This document shows positions 44,712-54,381 of a DNA stretch of 64,000 nt, one piece after another. Position 1 is the first letter of the stretch; the number at the start of each line of letters is the position of its first letter. Location: assembly GCA_044371425.1 (NCBI GenBank), contig JBILTR010000007.1, positions 1 to 64,000 on the forward strand. The letters are read 5' to 3'. A program made the translations under genes and the position numbers. The DNA comes from JBEISR01 sp044371425 (lineage in GTDB: Bacteria; Planctomycetota; Planctomycetia; Pirellulales; Pirellulaceae). The notes below the pieces were generated by a model, which saw nothing but the letters and a program-made list of their open reading frames with translations, did no database searches and was not told where the DNA came from.

Positions 44712-46649
44712 ATGAAGAATTACCGACGGGCGCTCCGAGAAGCGATGAAGTTCTGGCCTTCGCTACTGCTGGCGATGGTCTGCTCCATGATGGTGGCGAT
44801 GCTTTGGGGCGGGAATATTCTCGGGTTCTATCCGATCCTGGAAGTCACGCTGCATGGGGAGTCGGTGCAGAGCTGGATGCAGCGAGAGATCGCGCGGCAC
44901 GAAACAGAAATTCAGAGGATTGAAGGGGAGCTGAAAAATGTCCCCCAGGATGCGAACCTTCCCAAAGCGCTGCTGGACCAACAGGCAAAGTGGAATCAGG
45001 ATCTCCTGGTGCAGCGCGGGCGATTGCTCAGCTGGCAGAAATCGAGACCGTGGATCGAACGATTCGTGCCGAAGGATCCTTTCCAGACCGTCGCCTGGAT
45101 CGTTGCCATCTTGATGATCAGCACGCTGGTCAAGCACTTCTTTTTGGTGATCAATGAATTGCTTGTCGGGCGTGCGGCACTCGATATCTCGCGAGGCATC
45201 CGACAGCGCATCTTCGAGAAAGCGCTCCACCTGGACCGCGCCACCTACTCGCACATCGGCACCAGCGGTTTCACCGCTCACATCGCGCACACCGCCGAAG
45301 GTCTGTCCCAGGGATTGACCAATACCCTGGGGGGCGCCGTCCGCGAACCACTGAAAATCGCCTCGTGCCTTGCCGCCGCTGGCTTCATCTGCTGGCGGCT
45401 CTTGCTGATCAGCATGATCGTAGCTCCCGTCGTCGGTTTCCTCTTGGTTTGGCTTACCCGTCGACTCAAGACGATCTCGCAGCGGGTGCTGATGCGAGCC
45501 GGTAGTTTCCACGAGGTGATGCTCGAATCGCTCGGAAACCTTCAGACCGTCCAGGCCTACTCGATGGAGCAGACCGAGGCAAAGCGATTTGAATTGGCGA
45601 CGATGGACATGCGCAACTACGGCCTACGATTCATTTTCTATACCGCGCTGACCAAGCCGGTCATCGAATTCCTCGGCTTGGGAATGCTCTGCACCACCAT
45701 CGTCGGGGGCGCCTACCTGGTGCTCAATCAAAAGACGCAGCTGCTTGGATTCACCGTCTGCGAAGAACCTCTAAGCGTTTCCAGCCTCCTGATTTTCTTC
45801 GGTGCATTGATCGGCGCCAGCGATCCACTCCGGAAGCTCTCCGGTGTCTATTCCAGCATCTACGCCGGCGCGGTCGCCGCCGATGCACTTTACCCTCTTC
45901 TGGATCAGCCCAGCTTGATTCAGGACCCAGCAACTCCAGTGCCACTGGAACCGGGCAGGCACGCGATTGCATTGCATCAGGTGACGTTTGGCTATCGCCC
46001 GGAGCAACCCATCCTGCGCGATGTCTCCTTGGAGATACCCGCCGGTTCGACGATCGCCATCGTCGGGCACAACGGTACCGGCAAGTCGACCATGATCAGC
46101 CTGCTCTGCCGATTCTACGATCCGCAGCAGGGGCAGGTGACGTTGGGTGGCGTCGATCTGAAGCAGCTGAAGCTTGATGATTTGCGCCGACGAATCGCAT
46201 TGGTGACGCAGCACACCGAACTTTTCAACGAGACGATTTCCTACAACATCGCGTATGGAACCCCTGGTGCGACTCAGGAAGCGATTGAAGAGGCAAGTCG
46301 TCAGGCGCATGCGCACGAATTCATCGTTGGCCAATTAGCCGACGGCTATCAGACTCGGGTAGGCCACAACGGCCAACGGCTCAGCGGCGGCCAGCGCCAA
46401 CGGATCGCACTGGCCCGCGCTCTGCTGCGCGATCCAGAGATCCTCATCCTGGACGAAGCGACCAGCCAGATCGACATGCACAGCGAAGCGCTGATCCGCG
46501 ATTCGCTCAGCCATCATCTGGGACGGCGCACCATGATCATCATCACGCACCGCGAAAAACTGCTCGATCTTGCCGATGTCGTCTACGAAGTGAAAGATGG
46601 CCAGTTCCACGCCATTTCGCAACCCGGCTCCCTCCCGGCTGCCGCTTGA
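44712..46649 (+). CDS. MsbA-like ABC exporter with extracytoplasmic coiled-coil insertion
   Basis: The start at ATG 44712 gives 645 residues; the frame to the left belongs to the upstream gene region. A six-helix transmembrane domain is followed by an ATPase with Walker A GHNGTGKS, Q loop LVTQHTELFNE, signature LSGGQRQR and Walker B ILILDEAT, then HREK as switch. Between the first two membrane helices, residues about 40-120 form a polar helical insertion (coiled coil EIARHETEIQRIEGELKNV) not found in ordinary MsbA. It probably flips a lipid-linked glycan or lipid A. It is encoded with a glycosyltransferase. Confidence 0.88.
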   Translation: MKNYRRALREAMKFWPSLLLAMVCSMMVAMLWGGNILGFYPILEVTLHGESVQSWMQREIARHETEIQRIEGELKNVPQDANLPKALLDQQAKWNQDLLVQRGRLLSWQKSRPWIERFVPKDPFQTVAWIVAILMISTLVKHFFLVINELLVGRAALDISRGIRQRIFEKALHLDRATYSHIGTSGFTAHIAHTAEGLSQGLTNTLGGAVREPLKIASCLAAAGFICWRLLLISMIVAPVVGFLLVWLTRRLKTISQRVLMRAGSFHEVMLESLGNLQTVQAYSMEQTEAKRFELATMDMRNYGLRFIFYTALTKPVIEFLGLGMLCTTIVGGAYLVLNQKTQLLGFTVCEEPLSVSSLLIFFGALIGASDPLRKLSGVYSSIYAGAVAADALYPLLDQPSLIQDPATPVPLEPGRHAIALHQVTFGYRPEQPILRDVSLEIPAGSTIAIVGHNGTGKSTMISLLCRFYDPQQGQVTLGGVDLKQLKLDDLRRRIALVTQHTELFNETISYNIAYGTPGATQEAIEEASRQAHAHEFIVGQLADGYQTRVGHNGQRLSGGQRQRIALARALLRDPEILILDEATSQIDMHSEALIRDSLSHHLGRRTMIIITHREKLLDLADVVYEVKDGQFHAISQPGSLPAAA

Positions 46650-46898
46650 CGAACACCCCACTTCCGCCGACCATACAACACCGGACCAGCACCCCGTAGG
46701 CTGAAGAGCAGCGGCCTGTTGGCGAATTCGACGGGACGGTCTCGGCACCGTGATGCGGTCGCAGGCGGATAGTCGATGGCTGGCTTGTGCGGGCCATGGA
46801 CACGTGGGTTGGAACTTGGGTTGGAACGTGGCGAGTTGGCAGATCGGCAAGATGGCCTGATTCTGCAGGCAGTAGGATTCGAGCGAAAGGGAGCATCG
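46650..46898. other. intergenic region before TPR gene
   Basis: About 250 bases. No gene or structure is convincing. The two in-frame tandem copies of GGGTTGGAAC (46805 and 46814 region) are a short direct repeat. Confidence 0.35.
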
Positions 46899-47228
46899 AT
46901 GGTCGGCAGCCGACGGGAACGGATCGAAGCGATGCTGCGCGAGGAACCAGGGGATGTGTTTCTGCGGTACGCTTTGGCGATGGAGCTAAGCAAGGAAGGG
47001 CAGCAGCAGGAGAGTCTGGATGCCCTCACGCAACTGACGCTGGGCAATCCCCCCTACGTTCCCGCTTACTTCCAGGCCGCCAGGCAGCTAGTCGAAGCAT
47101 CGCAGATCGATGCGGCCCGAAAATGGCTTCGCGATGGAATCGAAGAAGCACGCCGCCAAGGGGACTTCCACGCCGCTGGGGAGATGTCGGAGCTGCTTTC
47201 GGAGCTGGGGGGGCTGGGAGGCGAGTGA
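46899..47228 (+). CDS. small TPR-type protein
   Basis: The start at ATG 46899 (AAGGGA upstream) gives 109 residues. Two or three TPR-like helix pairs are visible: RERIEAMLREEPGDVFLRYA, LAMELSKEGQQQESLDALTQ, and PAYFQAARQLVEASQIDAAR. There is no signal peptide, so it is cytoplasmic. TPR folds mediate protein contacts. The gene is followed 75 bases later by recO, with which it may be co-transcribed. The function is unknown. Confidence 0.7.
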   Translation: MVGSRRERIEAMLREEPGDVFLRYALAMELSKEGQQQESLDALTQLTLGNPPYVPAYFQAARQLVEASQIDAARKWLRDGIEEARRQGDFHAAGEMSELLSELGGLGGE

Positions 47229-47303
47229 GTCGCCGGAATCCTCAGGCGACCGGCTGCCAATCGCTCCCTCGCCATCGACTCAGCGCAAATGCAGGAGATC
47301 GCG

Positions 47304-48080
47304 ATGGCGTTGGAGAAGTCGGATGCCATTGTTTTGAAGGTGGTACCCTGGAGCGAAACTAGCTGCATCGCGACGCTCTGGACCGATCACTTTGGCAAAA
47401 TCTCCGTCCTCGCGAAAGGGGCCAGGCGGCCCAAGAGCCCCTTTGAGTCTGCTATTGACCTGCTTGCCATCTGTCGCATAGTGTTCCTGCGGAAATCGGC
47501 AGACAGCCTCGATCTGCTTACCGAAGCCAAGCTAGAACGTCGGTTTCGCGCCGGCCAGAAGAGCCTGCTGGCTTTGTACTGCGGATTTTACGTGGTGGAA
47601 CTGCTGGCGACCCTGACCGAGGAAGGTGTCCCCATCGATGGGGTTTACCAGAAGACGGTCGATGTACTGGAGGCTTTGGACAATCAGCAACCACCATTCC
47701 CGTGGGTAGCCTGCTATGAACTTCAGCTGTTTGGAAAGCTGGGCCATCAACCCAGCTTCGATCGCTGTGTTCAGTGCGATCTACCTCGGTCGCAGACGGC
47801 ATCCACGGACCCCGTCCGGCTACCTCCCTTGCTGGGAATCAGTTCGGGAGGCTACCTCTGCCGACCCTGCGCAGCCGGGCATCGTCAGGTGGTGGCGGTC
47901 GATCCCAAAACCATCGACTGGTTGGTGCAGGCTTCCCAGCCCGATTGCGACCCATCCGCACTGAACGTTCCGGAGAAGACGGTAAAACGAGAGATTCGTG
48001 GGTTCCTGGCAGCCTACACCAAAACCCTGGTCGGAAGAACTTTGCGCGTCATCGATTTTCTGGACGACCTTGGACGCTAA
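47304..48080 (+). CDS. recO: DNA repair protein RecO
   Basis: The start at ATG 47304 is preceded by AGGAG six bases upstream and gives 258 residues. The N-terminal OB-fold reads ALEKSDAIVLKVVPWSETSC and HFGKISVLAKGARRPKSPFE. The helical and zinc part has CVQCD followed about 45 residues later by CRPC. RecO loads RecA onto SSB-coated single-stranded DNA with RecR in the RecFOR pathway. Length and motifs match the family. It is followed by the BamD-like lipoprotein gene 72 bases later. Confidence 0.9.
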   Translation: MALEKSDAIVLKVVPWSETSCIATLWTDHFGKISVLAKGARRPKSPFESAIDLLAICRIVFLRKSADSLDLLTEAKLERRFRAGQKSLLALYCGFYVVELLATLTEEGVPIDGVYQKTVDVLEALDNQQPPFPWVACYELQLFGKLGHQPSFDRCVQCDLPRSQTASTDPVRLPPLLGISSGGYLCRPCAAGHRQVVAVDPKTIDWLVQASQPDCDPSALNVPEKTVKREIRGFLAAYTKTLVGRTLRVIDFLDDLGR

Positions 48081-48152
48081 AGCAATCGCAGTTGCACTAC
48101 GAATGACGCCATGGCGAACCAATCGCAAAGCGCACTATTGGCAGGAGTCGTG

Positions 48153-49481
48153 ATGGTCATGGAAGACCGGGAAACGAAAGTCCAGAAGGAGTCTTGCGTC
48201 ATCAACAGTCGCACTCCGCCATCCGCATGCTTGCTGCAGCACCGCGTACGATCGATCGGGTCCATGTTGGGTCGCGTTGCGCTGCTGGGGCTAGCTCTAC
48301 TGCCCGGCTGTCAATCGCTGCGAAGCGATCGCTCCATGGAATACGATGCTGCCAAAAATGCCGTGGAAGGATACGAGGATTCCGATGGGAATTGGGTGCG
48401 GCCGGAAGGAAGTCGAGCGGAGAAGAAGGGAAACCGGCCGTTGCTGGAGCAGGCTGGAGCGTGGATTCCGGGTTTGACCGACAAGCCCGCCGACCGCCCC
48501 AAAGCGCAGGAAACCTATCGACAGGCCGACGCACTGTTCGAACAGGCCAAGGACGCGCAAGGTGAAGAGCGTCGATCGCTGTTCCGCAAAGCAGCCAAGA
48601 AGTACTCTGCTGCAGGCAAGCTTTGGCGCAGCAGCTACCTGGAGCAGGATGCCATGTTCATGGAAGCCGAAAGTCGCTTCTTCGCTGAAGATTACGCAGC
48701 GGCCGAGCAGGACTATGCGACGCTCATCAAGGAATATCCCCGCACGCGTTATCAAGATCGCATCGACTCCCGAAGGATGGAGATCGCGCTCTACTGGCTG
48801 CAGTATCAGCAGGCCAGTGGCCAGCCTTTCTTCGCGGTCAACGCCACCGACAAACGGCGACCTTGGATCGATACCGCTGGCCACGGCAAGAAGACCCTAG
48901 AGAACATCCGTCTGGGCAACCCCACCGGGACGCTTTCCGACGATGTCACGATGCGACTGGCCAACCGAGCCTTCGAGGAAGGAAAGTTCCAGGACGCTGC
49001 CGATCACTACGAAGACCTGAGAATGACCTATCCAGACAGCCCACATCAATTCGACGCCCACTTCCTTGGCCTGAAGGCCGAGCTGGAGACCTACGAAGGC
49101 CCTGACTATTCCGTGGCTCCCCTGGATCGCGCGGAAAAACTAATCCAGCAGATCCTCCGACAATTCCCGAAAGAAGCTCAGGAACAGCGTGAATACCTCC
49201 AGAAGTCGCACTCCGAAGTGCGGTACCGAAAGGCGGAGCGCGCCTGGACGGCGGCCGAGTACCGGATGCTGCGAGAAGAGAACAATGCCGCCAGAGTCTA
49301 CCTCGACCGGATCCTGACCGAGTACTCCGATACCCCGTTTGCCGATAAGGCGCGCGAGGCGGTGGAGAAGATCAAAGACAGGCCGGGAGTTCCACCCCAG
49401 CGCTTCCAGTGGCTGGCAAATATGTTTCCCGAAAATGATCCGGTCGCGCCCCTTCTGCAGGCGACGGAGGCGAAACCGTGA
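48153..49481 (+). CDS. BamD-like outer-membrane lipoprotein with TPR repeats
   Basis: Start ATG 48153 (AGGAG upstream) gives 442 residues; ATG 48159 and an upstream ATG at 48111 are also possible. A signal (GRVALLGLALLPGC) ends in a lipobox. The mature part contains TPR-like blocks: EAESRFFAEDYAAAEQDYAT, FEEGKFQDAADHYEDL and ARVYLDRILTEYSDTPFADK. The YPRTRYQDRI and YPDSPHQFDA motifs resemble the BamD/YbgF pattern. It may be an accessory of beta-barrel assembly or a peptidoglycan-linked scaffold. The next gene is an LptE-like lipoprotein, starting four bases before its stop (GTGA overlap). Confidence 0.75.
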   Translation: MVMEDRETKVQKESCVINSRTPPSACLLQHRVRSIGSMLGRVALLGLALLPGCQSLRSDRSMEYDAAKNAVEGYEDSDGNWVRPEGSRAEKKGNRPLLEQAGAWIPGLTDKPADRPKAQETYRQADALFEQAKDAQGEERRSLFRKAAKKYSAAGKLWRSSYLEQDAMFMEAESRFFAEDYAAAEQDYATLIKEYPRTRYQDRIDSRRMEIALYWLQYQQASGQPFFAVNATDKRRPWIDTAGHGKKTLENIRLGNPTGTLSDDVTMRLANRAFEEGKFQDAADHYEDLRMTYPDSPHQFDAHFLGLKAELETYEGPDYSVAPLDRAEKLIQQILRQFPKEAQEQREYLQKSHSEVRYRKAERAWTAAEYRMLREENNAARVYLDRILTEYSDTPFADKAREAVEKIKDRPGVPPQRFQWLANMFPENDPVAPLLQATEAKP

Positions 49482-50059
49482 GCCGCCGGCAGGAAGCGGG
49501 ACCTGGAACATCACCATGGCCATCGGAAGGGCGATCGCGCCGCCTCTTCCTGGCCCAAGTCCCCTGCATGCTTTCCGGGTTGCTCGGCTGTGCCAGCTAT
49601 CGCATGGGCCCCCAATCGCTCTACCGAACCGACCTGCGCACCGTGTCGGTCCCGGTCATTCGCAGCGACAGCTTTCGCCCCGACCTCGGAGTGCGATTGA
49701 CCGAAATCGTGCAAAAGCGAATCGAAGAGCGGACTCCCTACCGGATCGCCAATCAGACAACCGCCGATTCGACGCTCACTTGCCGACTGACCACCGACAG
49801 CAAGCAGGTGATTTCGGAGACGGGGACGGATGAGCCCAGGTTGCTGCAGACCTTCTTCACGGTGGAAGTCCAGTGGACCGACCGCCGAGGCCAACTGCTG
49901 ATGGAAAACCGATTTCTTCCCCCGAGTGAAGTCGCCTTTTACTTCGCACAGAACGCCCATTTGGTCCCGGAATCTGGACAGTCGATCGCAACGCAGCACC
50001 AGCGAGCGATGGAAAGACTGGCCGACCATATCGTCGACCAGATGGAAGCTCGCTGGTAA
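49478..50059 (+). CDS. LptE-like outer-membrane lipoprotein
   Basis: The 193-residue protein starts at GTG 49478, overlapping the stop of the BamD-like gene by four bases. A short hydrophobic segment (PCMLSGLLGC) is the lipobox. The mature part has the LptE pattern: YRTDLRTVSVPVIRSDSFRP, LTEIVQKRIEERTPYRI, LTCRLTTDSK and the strand FFTVEVQWTDRRGQLL. LptE plugs the LptD barrel that inserts lipopolysaccharide into the outer membrane, so this supports an outer membrane with an LPS transport system. Coupled translation with the BamD-like gene is likely. Confidence 0.8.
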   Translation: MSRRQEAGPGTSPWPSEGRSRRLFLAQVPCMLSGLLGCASYRMGPQSLYRTDLRTVSVPVIRSDSFRPDLGVRLTEIVQKRIEERTPYRIANQTTADSTLTCRLTTDSKQVISETGTDEPRLLQTFFTVEVQWTDRRGQLLMENRFLPPSEVAFYFAQNAHLVPESGQSIATQHQRAMERLADHIVDQMEARW

Positions 50060-50104
50060 CTCACCGCCCTATCGCACCGGCGAACGCCTGCCCAAGACAG
50101 CAGG

Positions 50105-51262
50105 TCACTCTTTGGCAAGCTGCGCCAGATAGATCGCCGTCATCGGACGCCCCTGGCCATCTTTTTCATGGCTGGAGTAATAAGACAACAAGGCATTGTT
50201 CTCGTCCAGCTCGACAAACCCTGGATACGAATTGTCCCCACCGCTGGGCAGCTCAAGTGCTCGCACCAGTCGATCGCCATCCAGCCAATCGAGCGCCGTG
50301 ACAGGCTGGGAGGGCTGCGACGTATCGCGACCTCCCACCAGCCAATGATCTCCCCAGCGAACAATCATCGGCCCGCCGACACCACGCTCCAGCTCTACCC
50401 GCTCCCATTGAAGGTAGGGGGGTTGGGATCGAAGCAACTGGGCGGGACGATTTTTCGCCCGTCGAGCCACTCCTGTCAGCGCGCCCTGCGCGTCGATCCA
50501 GAATGCTGTCTCGTCCCCCTCGGTCTCCTGAAAGAGGGCATGCTTTTTCCAGATCAGACCATCGTCGCTGGCCAGCATCACCGATTCGACGTTGTCCCCC
50601 TCGCCCCGCGCCGTGATCTCAAATCGCGGATTGCGTCTCCCACAAAGATAGGCCAGCTTGCCGTCGCTGGCCGCGCGCCAGACATAATGGCCAAACGTCC
50701 CTTCCAGCATCTGAGGCCCATTCCAGACCGCCCCATCGTCGCTCCAAACAGCGTATCCGAGATGTTTGTTCAGATCGTATTGATCGAGCGGCAGAGTGGA
50801 GGTGCCGGTGTACCAGGTTCCGGTAATGACAAAGAGGCGATCTTTGAAAAGGAGAAAATGCGGGTCGCGAACATCCCTCTGCGAGACAGCGAAACGATGC
50901 ACCTCTTCCCACTGGATGCCATCTTCGCTGGACAAAATCAGAATGGACGAAGTCGGGTGGACCATATGCCCATCGGGACAGCTGCGAAAGGTCAGATAGA
51001 GCTTTCCGCGAAAGCGGCATAGATCGGTAAATGCATTGTGCTCGCCATTGTGGTGGATGCGGCGCACCGACCGCATCCTGAGCGTTGGTAGCTTGGTGGA
51101 GAGGGTCTCCGAGCCATCGCTGGCGGCGCCGTGAGCCAGGTGGGTCCATCGGGAGGCAAGGGCAATAGAAAAGGCCTGAAGAAACGACCGTCGTGCCGAC
51201 AACCGGCTGGCCGTTTTCCTTTCGGGATCCAAGGATCGAGCTGCGGAGGGTGGCTGGATCAC
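50105..51262 (-). CDS. exported sialidase-like beta-propeller protein
   Basis: The 385-residue protein has an N-terminal twin-Arg signal (RLSARRSFLQAFSIALA). The rest is a BNR/sialidase-like propeller: repeated strand pairs such as SILILSSEDGIQWEEVHRFA, YAVWSDDGAVWNGPQM and VMLASDDGLIWKKHALF carry the Asp-box like S-x-D-x-G-x-x-W pattern. Sialidase catalytic Arg/Tyr/Glu residues cannot be assigned safely, so the substrate is unknown; it may be a glycoside-binding or other hydrolase. Its start overlaps the stop of the secretin-like gene (ATGA), so the two are co-translated. Confidence 0.8.
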   Translation of the reverse strand: MIQPPSAARSLDPERKTASRLSARRSFLQAFSIALASRWTHLAHGAASDGSETLSTKLPTLRMRSVRRIHHNGEHNAFTDLCRFRGKLYLTFRSCPDGHMVHPTSSILILSSEDGIQWEEVHRFAVSQRDVRDPHFLLFKDRLFVITGTWYTGTSTLPLDQYDLNKHLGYAVWSDDGAVWNGPQMLEGTFGHYVWRAASDGKLAYLCGRRNPRFEITARGEGDNVESVMLASDDGLIWKKHALFQETEGDETAFWIDAQGALTGVARRAKNRPAQLLRSQPPYLQWERVELERGVGGPMIVRWGDHWLVGGRDTSQPSQPVTALDWLDGDRLVRALELPSGGDNSYPGFVELDENNALLSYYSSHEKDGQGRPMTAIYLAQLAKE

Positions 51263-54200
51263 TCGCCTTCCCCTTGGATGATGATCGTTCCACCAGTTGC
51301 CCCGGAGGTGACATTCTGCTGGCCATCCTGCGGCATGTTGGGTGTGCCTTGTCCAGGTTGCTGGCCAGGCTGCTGGGGCTGTTGGGGTCCGGCAGGACGC
51401 GGCGCCTGGAGGATGGCCCGCAGCGCTTTCTCCAGTTGCTTGCTACCCGAACCGGTGCTCAGCGATCGCACTTCCAACGCCCCGGACGGCTTGGCCGACT
51501 CATCCAGCCTCCCGATCAATTCGATGATGACCTTGGAGAGCCCTTCGTCTTTCGCATTGACGATGATCGTGTTGGTCACCTTGTCGACGCCCAGGAACAG
51601 ATCCGCTTCCGAAGAGAACAGCGAACGTCGTTCGGCCCCCGACTGCTCCCCAGGTTTCCCTGGAGTCTGAAAGGTCCGATCCTTTTCGCTGAGGCTATCG
51701 CGATAGGCATCCTTGACCGCTTCGACAATCGAATCCGCCTTGGAGTAACGAACTTTCACCAGCTGAATGTAGCGCGCGGTCTTGACGCGCGGAGGCACCG
51801 GCACGTCCCATGTTTCGATCAGCTTTTCCACCACGCGCAAAGTCGACTCGTCGGCCCCCTGGACCGTCACTGTGTTGGAATCATTTTCTGCGGTGAACCG
51901 AAGCTTTCGCTTTTTGCCCAAATCCGGTGTCTCAGGCTCCTTCTTCTTCGGCATCTCATCGAAGAAAAGCCAAGAGAGGTAGTCGTCCCTGCCCGACTTC
52001 TTCGAATCCTCTTCCTTGAAATAGTCCTGCAACTTCATCACCACCCAGCTGGCGCTGTTGTGCTTTAGATAAAAAATCTGAAATGGCGGCACCGGTGGTT
52101 TGTTTTGCTGCATGTACCTTTCCAGCATGTCGACCGCTTGCTGGTCGTCCGATTGCAGAATCAGCGATCCATCCGGCGCCAAACGGATCTCGACGGGTGG
52201 TGGCGAGGCGGGGGAATCAGAGGCAACATCGATTGCGGCAGTCGACGGACTTCCGGTCGATGCAGGTGGCTGGGCTTTCGCAGGGCGAGCCGAGGTCACG
52301 AAGGCGGCGCGCGCCATCCAGGGCTTGCTGCGAGGAAGCAGTTCGTCCGCCACACGGTTGCCTGCTACGGGGTCGATCGCCGTAATCGGTTCGCCGACTG
52401 AAGTTTCTTCCGGCTTTGTGCCATCCTTGGAGGGGCTGGCCGGCCGCCCATCGTTTGGCTGCTCGTTGGATGTAGGAGGCGTCGACTTACGGAATTGCGA
52501 TTCGTTGGGAAGAATCAATGGATTGGGCGAAAGCTCCTTCCAGCTCCGTTCCAGCTCCTTCAAGTAGCGCAGCGTCTCCTCCGAGTTCGATGCTTCGATC
52601 CTGCGCCATGGCAAACGCTGTTCTTGATCGGGAACCTCTCCCAACCGCTTCAGGAATCGATCGATTTCCTCCTTCTCCCGTTGATTGGCCCAGACCAGAA
52701 GTTGGTTCTCTTCGAGGTCGGCGGCCACCTTCAGCTGTTCCGTCTTCTTGGTCTTGTCCTGATTGCTGTTGAATCCCCACGGATCATAGAAGCGAAATCG
52801 CGAGCTGGAACTGGATTCCTCGGGCTCCTTGCGCACCAGCAGCAGCTTGATCGAGCCTGCGACTTGATCGGCCGGGCGACGCCGAAGCGGGATGACATAA
52901 AGCTGACGACCATCCCCATCCAGCTTTTCAATCACCTTCATGATCTGCAGGTGATCGTAGATCGGACCGACGGCGATGATCGATCGATTGTCTTTGTCGA
53001 TCTCGACCTTGGTCAGCGGTCCCAGAGCGTCGGTCTTGATCAGCATGCTCACCAACCGCTCGGGATCCAGCGACTGAAGCTGGTAGACCTGCATATTCAG
53101 GTCGGGGCTCATGCTGCTAGCGGAATCCACTGGGACATCGACCGACTTGAGGAACGACTCAATCTCTGCCATGCGGTCATCGGGAGCATGGACGATGATC
53201 GAGTTTCGGCGATTGTTGGCGACAAGAAAGACTTCGTCCTTCCGCTTGCGACTAGCCGGCTTGGGGCCTGCAGCCCCCCCCATCTGCTGCTGCATTTGCT
53301 GCTGCATCTGCATTTCCGCCATCTCCATCGCCATCTGCTGTTGCTGCATTGCCATGGCGTACTCAGGATTGGTGGAAGTCGCTCGCTCCTTCTTCTCGAT
53401 CCCCAAAAACCGCTCCAGATCCCGTATCACTTCGCTGGCGCGAACATGCTCCAGAACAAACTCCTTGGCCAGCTTTGCCACCGACTCCGCCGATTGCTCG
53501 TCGTCTAGGATTTTTCCCACTTCCCGTAGATTTGCGACCGCATCCATCGCTTCCAACCGATTGGTGCGTCGCAAAGCAAATAGCTTCCCATTGCCGCTGA
53601 TCAATGGCTTGAGCTCTTCGACGACCTCCTCTGCCACTAGCGACTCCAGTGGGAATACCACTCGGACAAATCGATGATCAGGCTGGGAATCGAGTTGCTT
53701 TGGATCCACGCGGGGAACCATGGCGATGTTGATCCCTTCGGTCTTGACGACCTGAATCATCCCTTCAGTCTCGATCATCGTGTAGCCACGCGCCAGCAGT
53801 TGGCGATTGAAGAGGTCGCGGGCCTCCTCCAAGCGGTAGGGACGCTGGGTGGAGATGTTCAGATAATCACCTGGCAGCTCCTGCCAGTCGAGCGTCCGCT
53901 GGGAGACCCTCGCCAGCCACTGCAGAAGATCGGGCCACGATTGATTGCGAAAGGAAAACTGGATCATCCCGTTTTCGTCTGGCTTCACATCAAACTCCCG
54001 TTTGTCGGGAGGCTCGGGTGGCTCCTTCGTTCGCTTGATCGCCTTGTCCTGCTGCTCCTCTTTCTTCTCCCCTTCCTTCGGTTTCTCCTGACCCGCTCCA
54101 GCAGGCTTGGGCTCCGAATCCTCACCCTCTTTGGGTGGCGCTGCATCGGGAGTCGACGGTGTCGCTTCAGCCGGTGGAGCCTGGGTCACCTGAACGGGAA

Positions 54201-54381
54201 TCGCCGTACCGTTCGAATCGGTCACGATCACAGTCTGAGCGGTGGCGGAAACACCCAGAATGGAAACGATCAGGACGGCCAGAGCACCATCTGAGAGCCT
54301 CGCGTATCCCCCACGTCGCACGATCTTTTGGACGAGGCAATAAGCTGCAATGGACCGACGGTAATCGTTAGACATCCGCAT
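51259..54381 (-). CDS. secretin N-domain array protein, unusual (no gate domain seen)
   Basis: The 1040-residue protein has an N-terminal signal and a Pro/Glu/Lys-rich linker. Several secretin N-domain (NolW-like) repeats follow: HRFVRVVFPLESLVAEEVVE, EFVLEHVRASEVIRDLERF, VYQLQSLDPERLVSMLIK, LYVIPLRRRPADQVAGSIKL and YIQLVKVRYSKADSIVEAVK. A Met/Gln-rich low-complexity segment (AMAMQQQQMAMEMAEMQMQ) lies near residue 345. The C terminus is Gln/Pro-rich and I cannot find the conserved secretin beta-barrel domain of GspD/PilQ. The function is therefore not a normal secretin channel; a periplasmic scaffold is possible. It is co-translated with the sialidase-like gene. Confidence 0.8.
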   Translation of the reverse strand: MRMSNDYRRSIAAYCLVQKIVRRGGYARLSDGALAVLIVSILGVSATAQTVIVTDSNGTAIPVQVTQAPPAEATPSTPDAAPPKEGEDSEPKPAGAGQEKPKEGEKKEEQQDKAIKRTKEPPEPPDKREFDVKPDENGMIQFSFRNQSWPDLLQWLARVSQRTLDWQELPGDYLNISTQRPYRLEEARDLFNRQLLARGYTMIETEGMIQVVKTEGINIAMVPRVDPKQLDSQPDHRFVRVVFPLESLVAEEVVEELKPLISGNGKLFALRRTNRLEAMDAVANLREVGKILDDEQSAESVAKLAKEFVLEHVRASEVIRDLERFLGIEKKERATSTNPEYAMAMQQQQMAMEMAEMQMQQQMQQQMGGAAGPKPASRKRKDEVFLVANNRRNSIIVHAPDDRMAEIESFLKSVDVPVDSASSMSPDLNMQVYQLQSLDPERLVSMLIKTDALGPLTKVEIDKDNRSIIAVGPIYDHLQIMKVIEKLDGDGRQLYVIPLRRRPADQVAGSIKLLLVRKEPEESSSSSRFRFYDPWGFNSNQDKTKKTEQLKVAADLEENQLLVWANQREKEEIDRFLKRLGEVPDQEQRLPWRRIEASNSEETLRYLKELERSWKELSPNPLILPNESQFRKSTPPTSNEQPNDGRPASPSKDGTKPEETSVGEPITAIDPVAGNRVADELLPRSKPWMARAAFVTSARPAKAQPPASTGSPSTAAIDVASDSPASPPPVEIRLAPDGSLILQSDDQQAVDMLERYMQQNKPPVPPFQIFYLKHNSASWVVMKLQDYFKEEDSKKSGRDDYLSWLFFDEMPKKKEPETPDLGKKRKLRFTAENDSNTVTVQGADESTLRVVEKLIETWDVPVPPRVKTARYIQLVKVRYSKADSIVEAVKDAYRDSLSEKDRTFQTPGKPGEQSGAERRSLFSSEADLFLGVDKVTNTIIVNAKDEGLSKVIIELIGRLDESAKPSGALEVRSLSTGSGSKQLEKALRAILQAPRPAGPQQPQQPGQQPGQGTPNMPQDGQQNVTSGATGGTIIIQGEGE

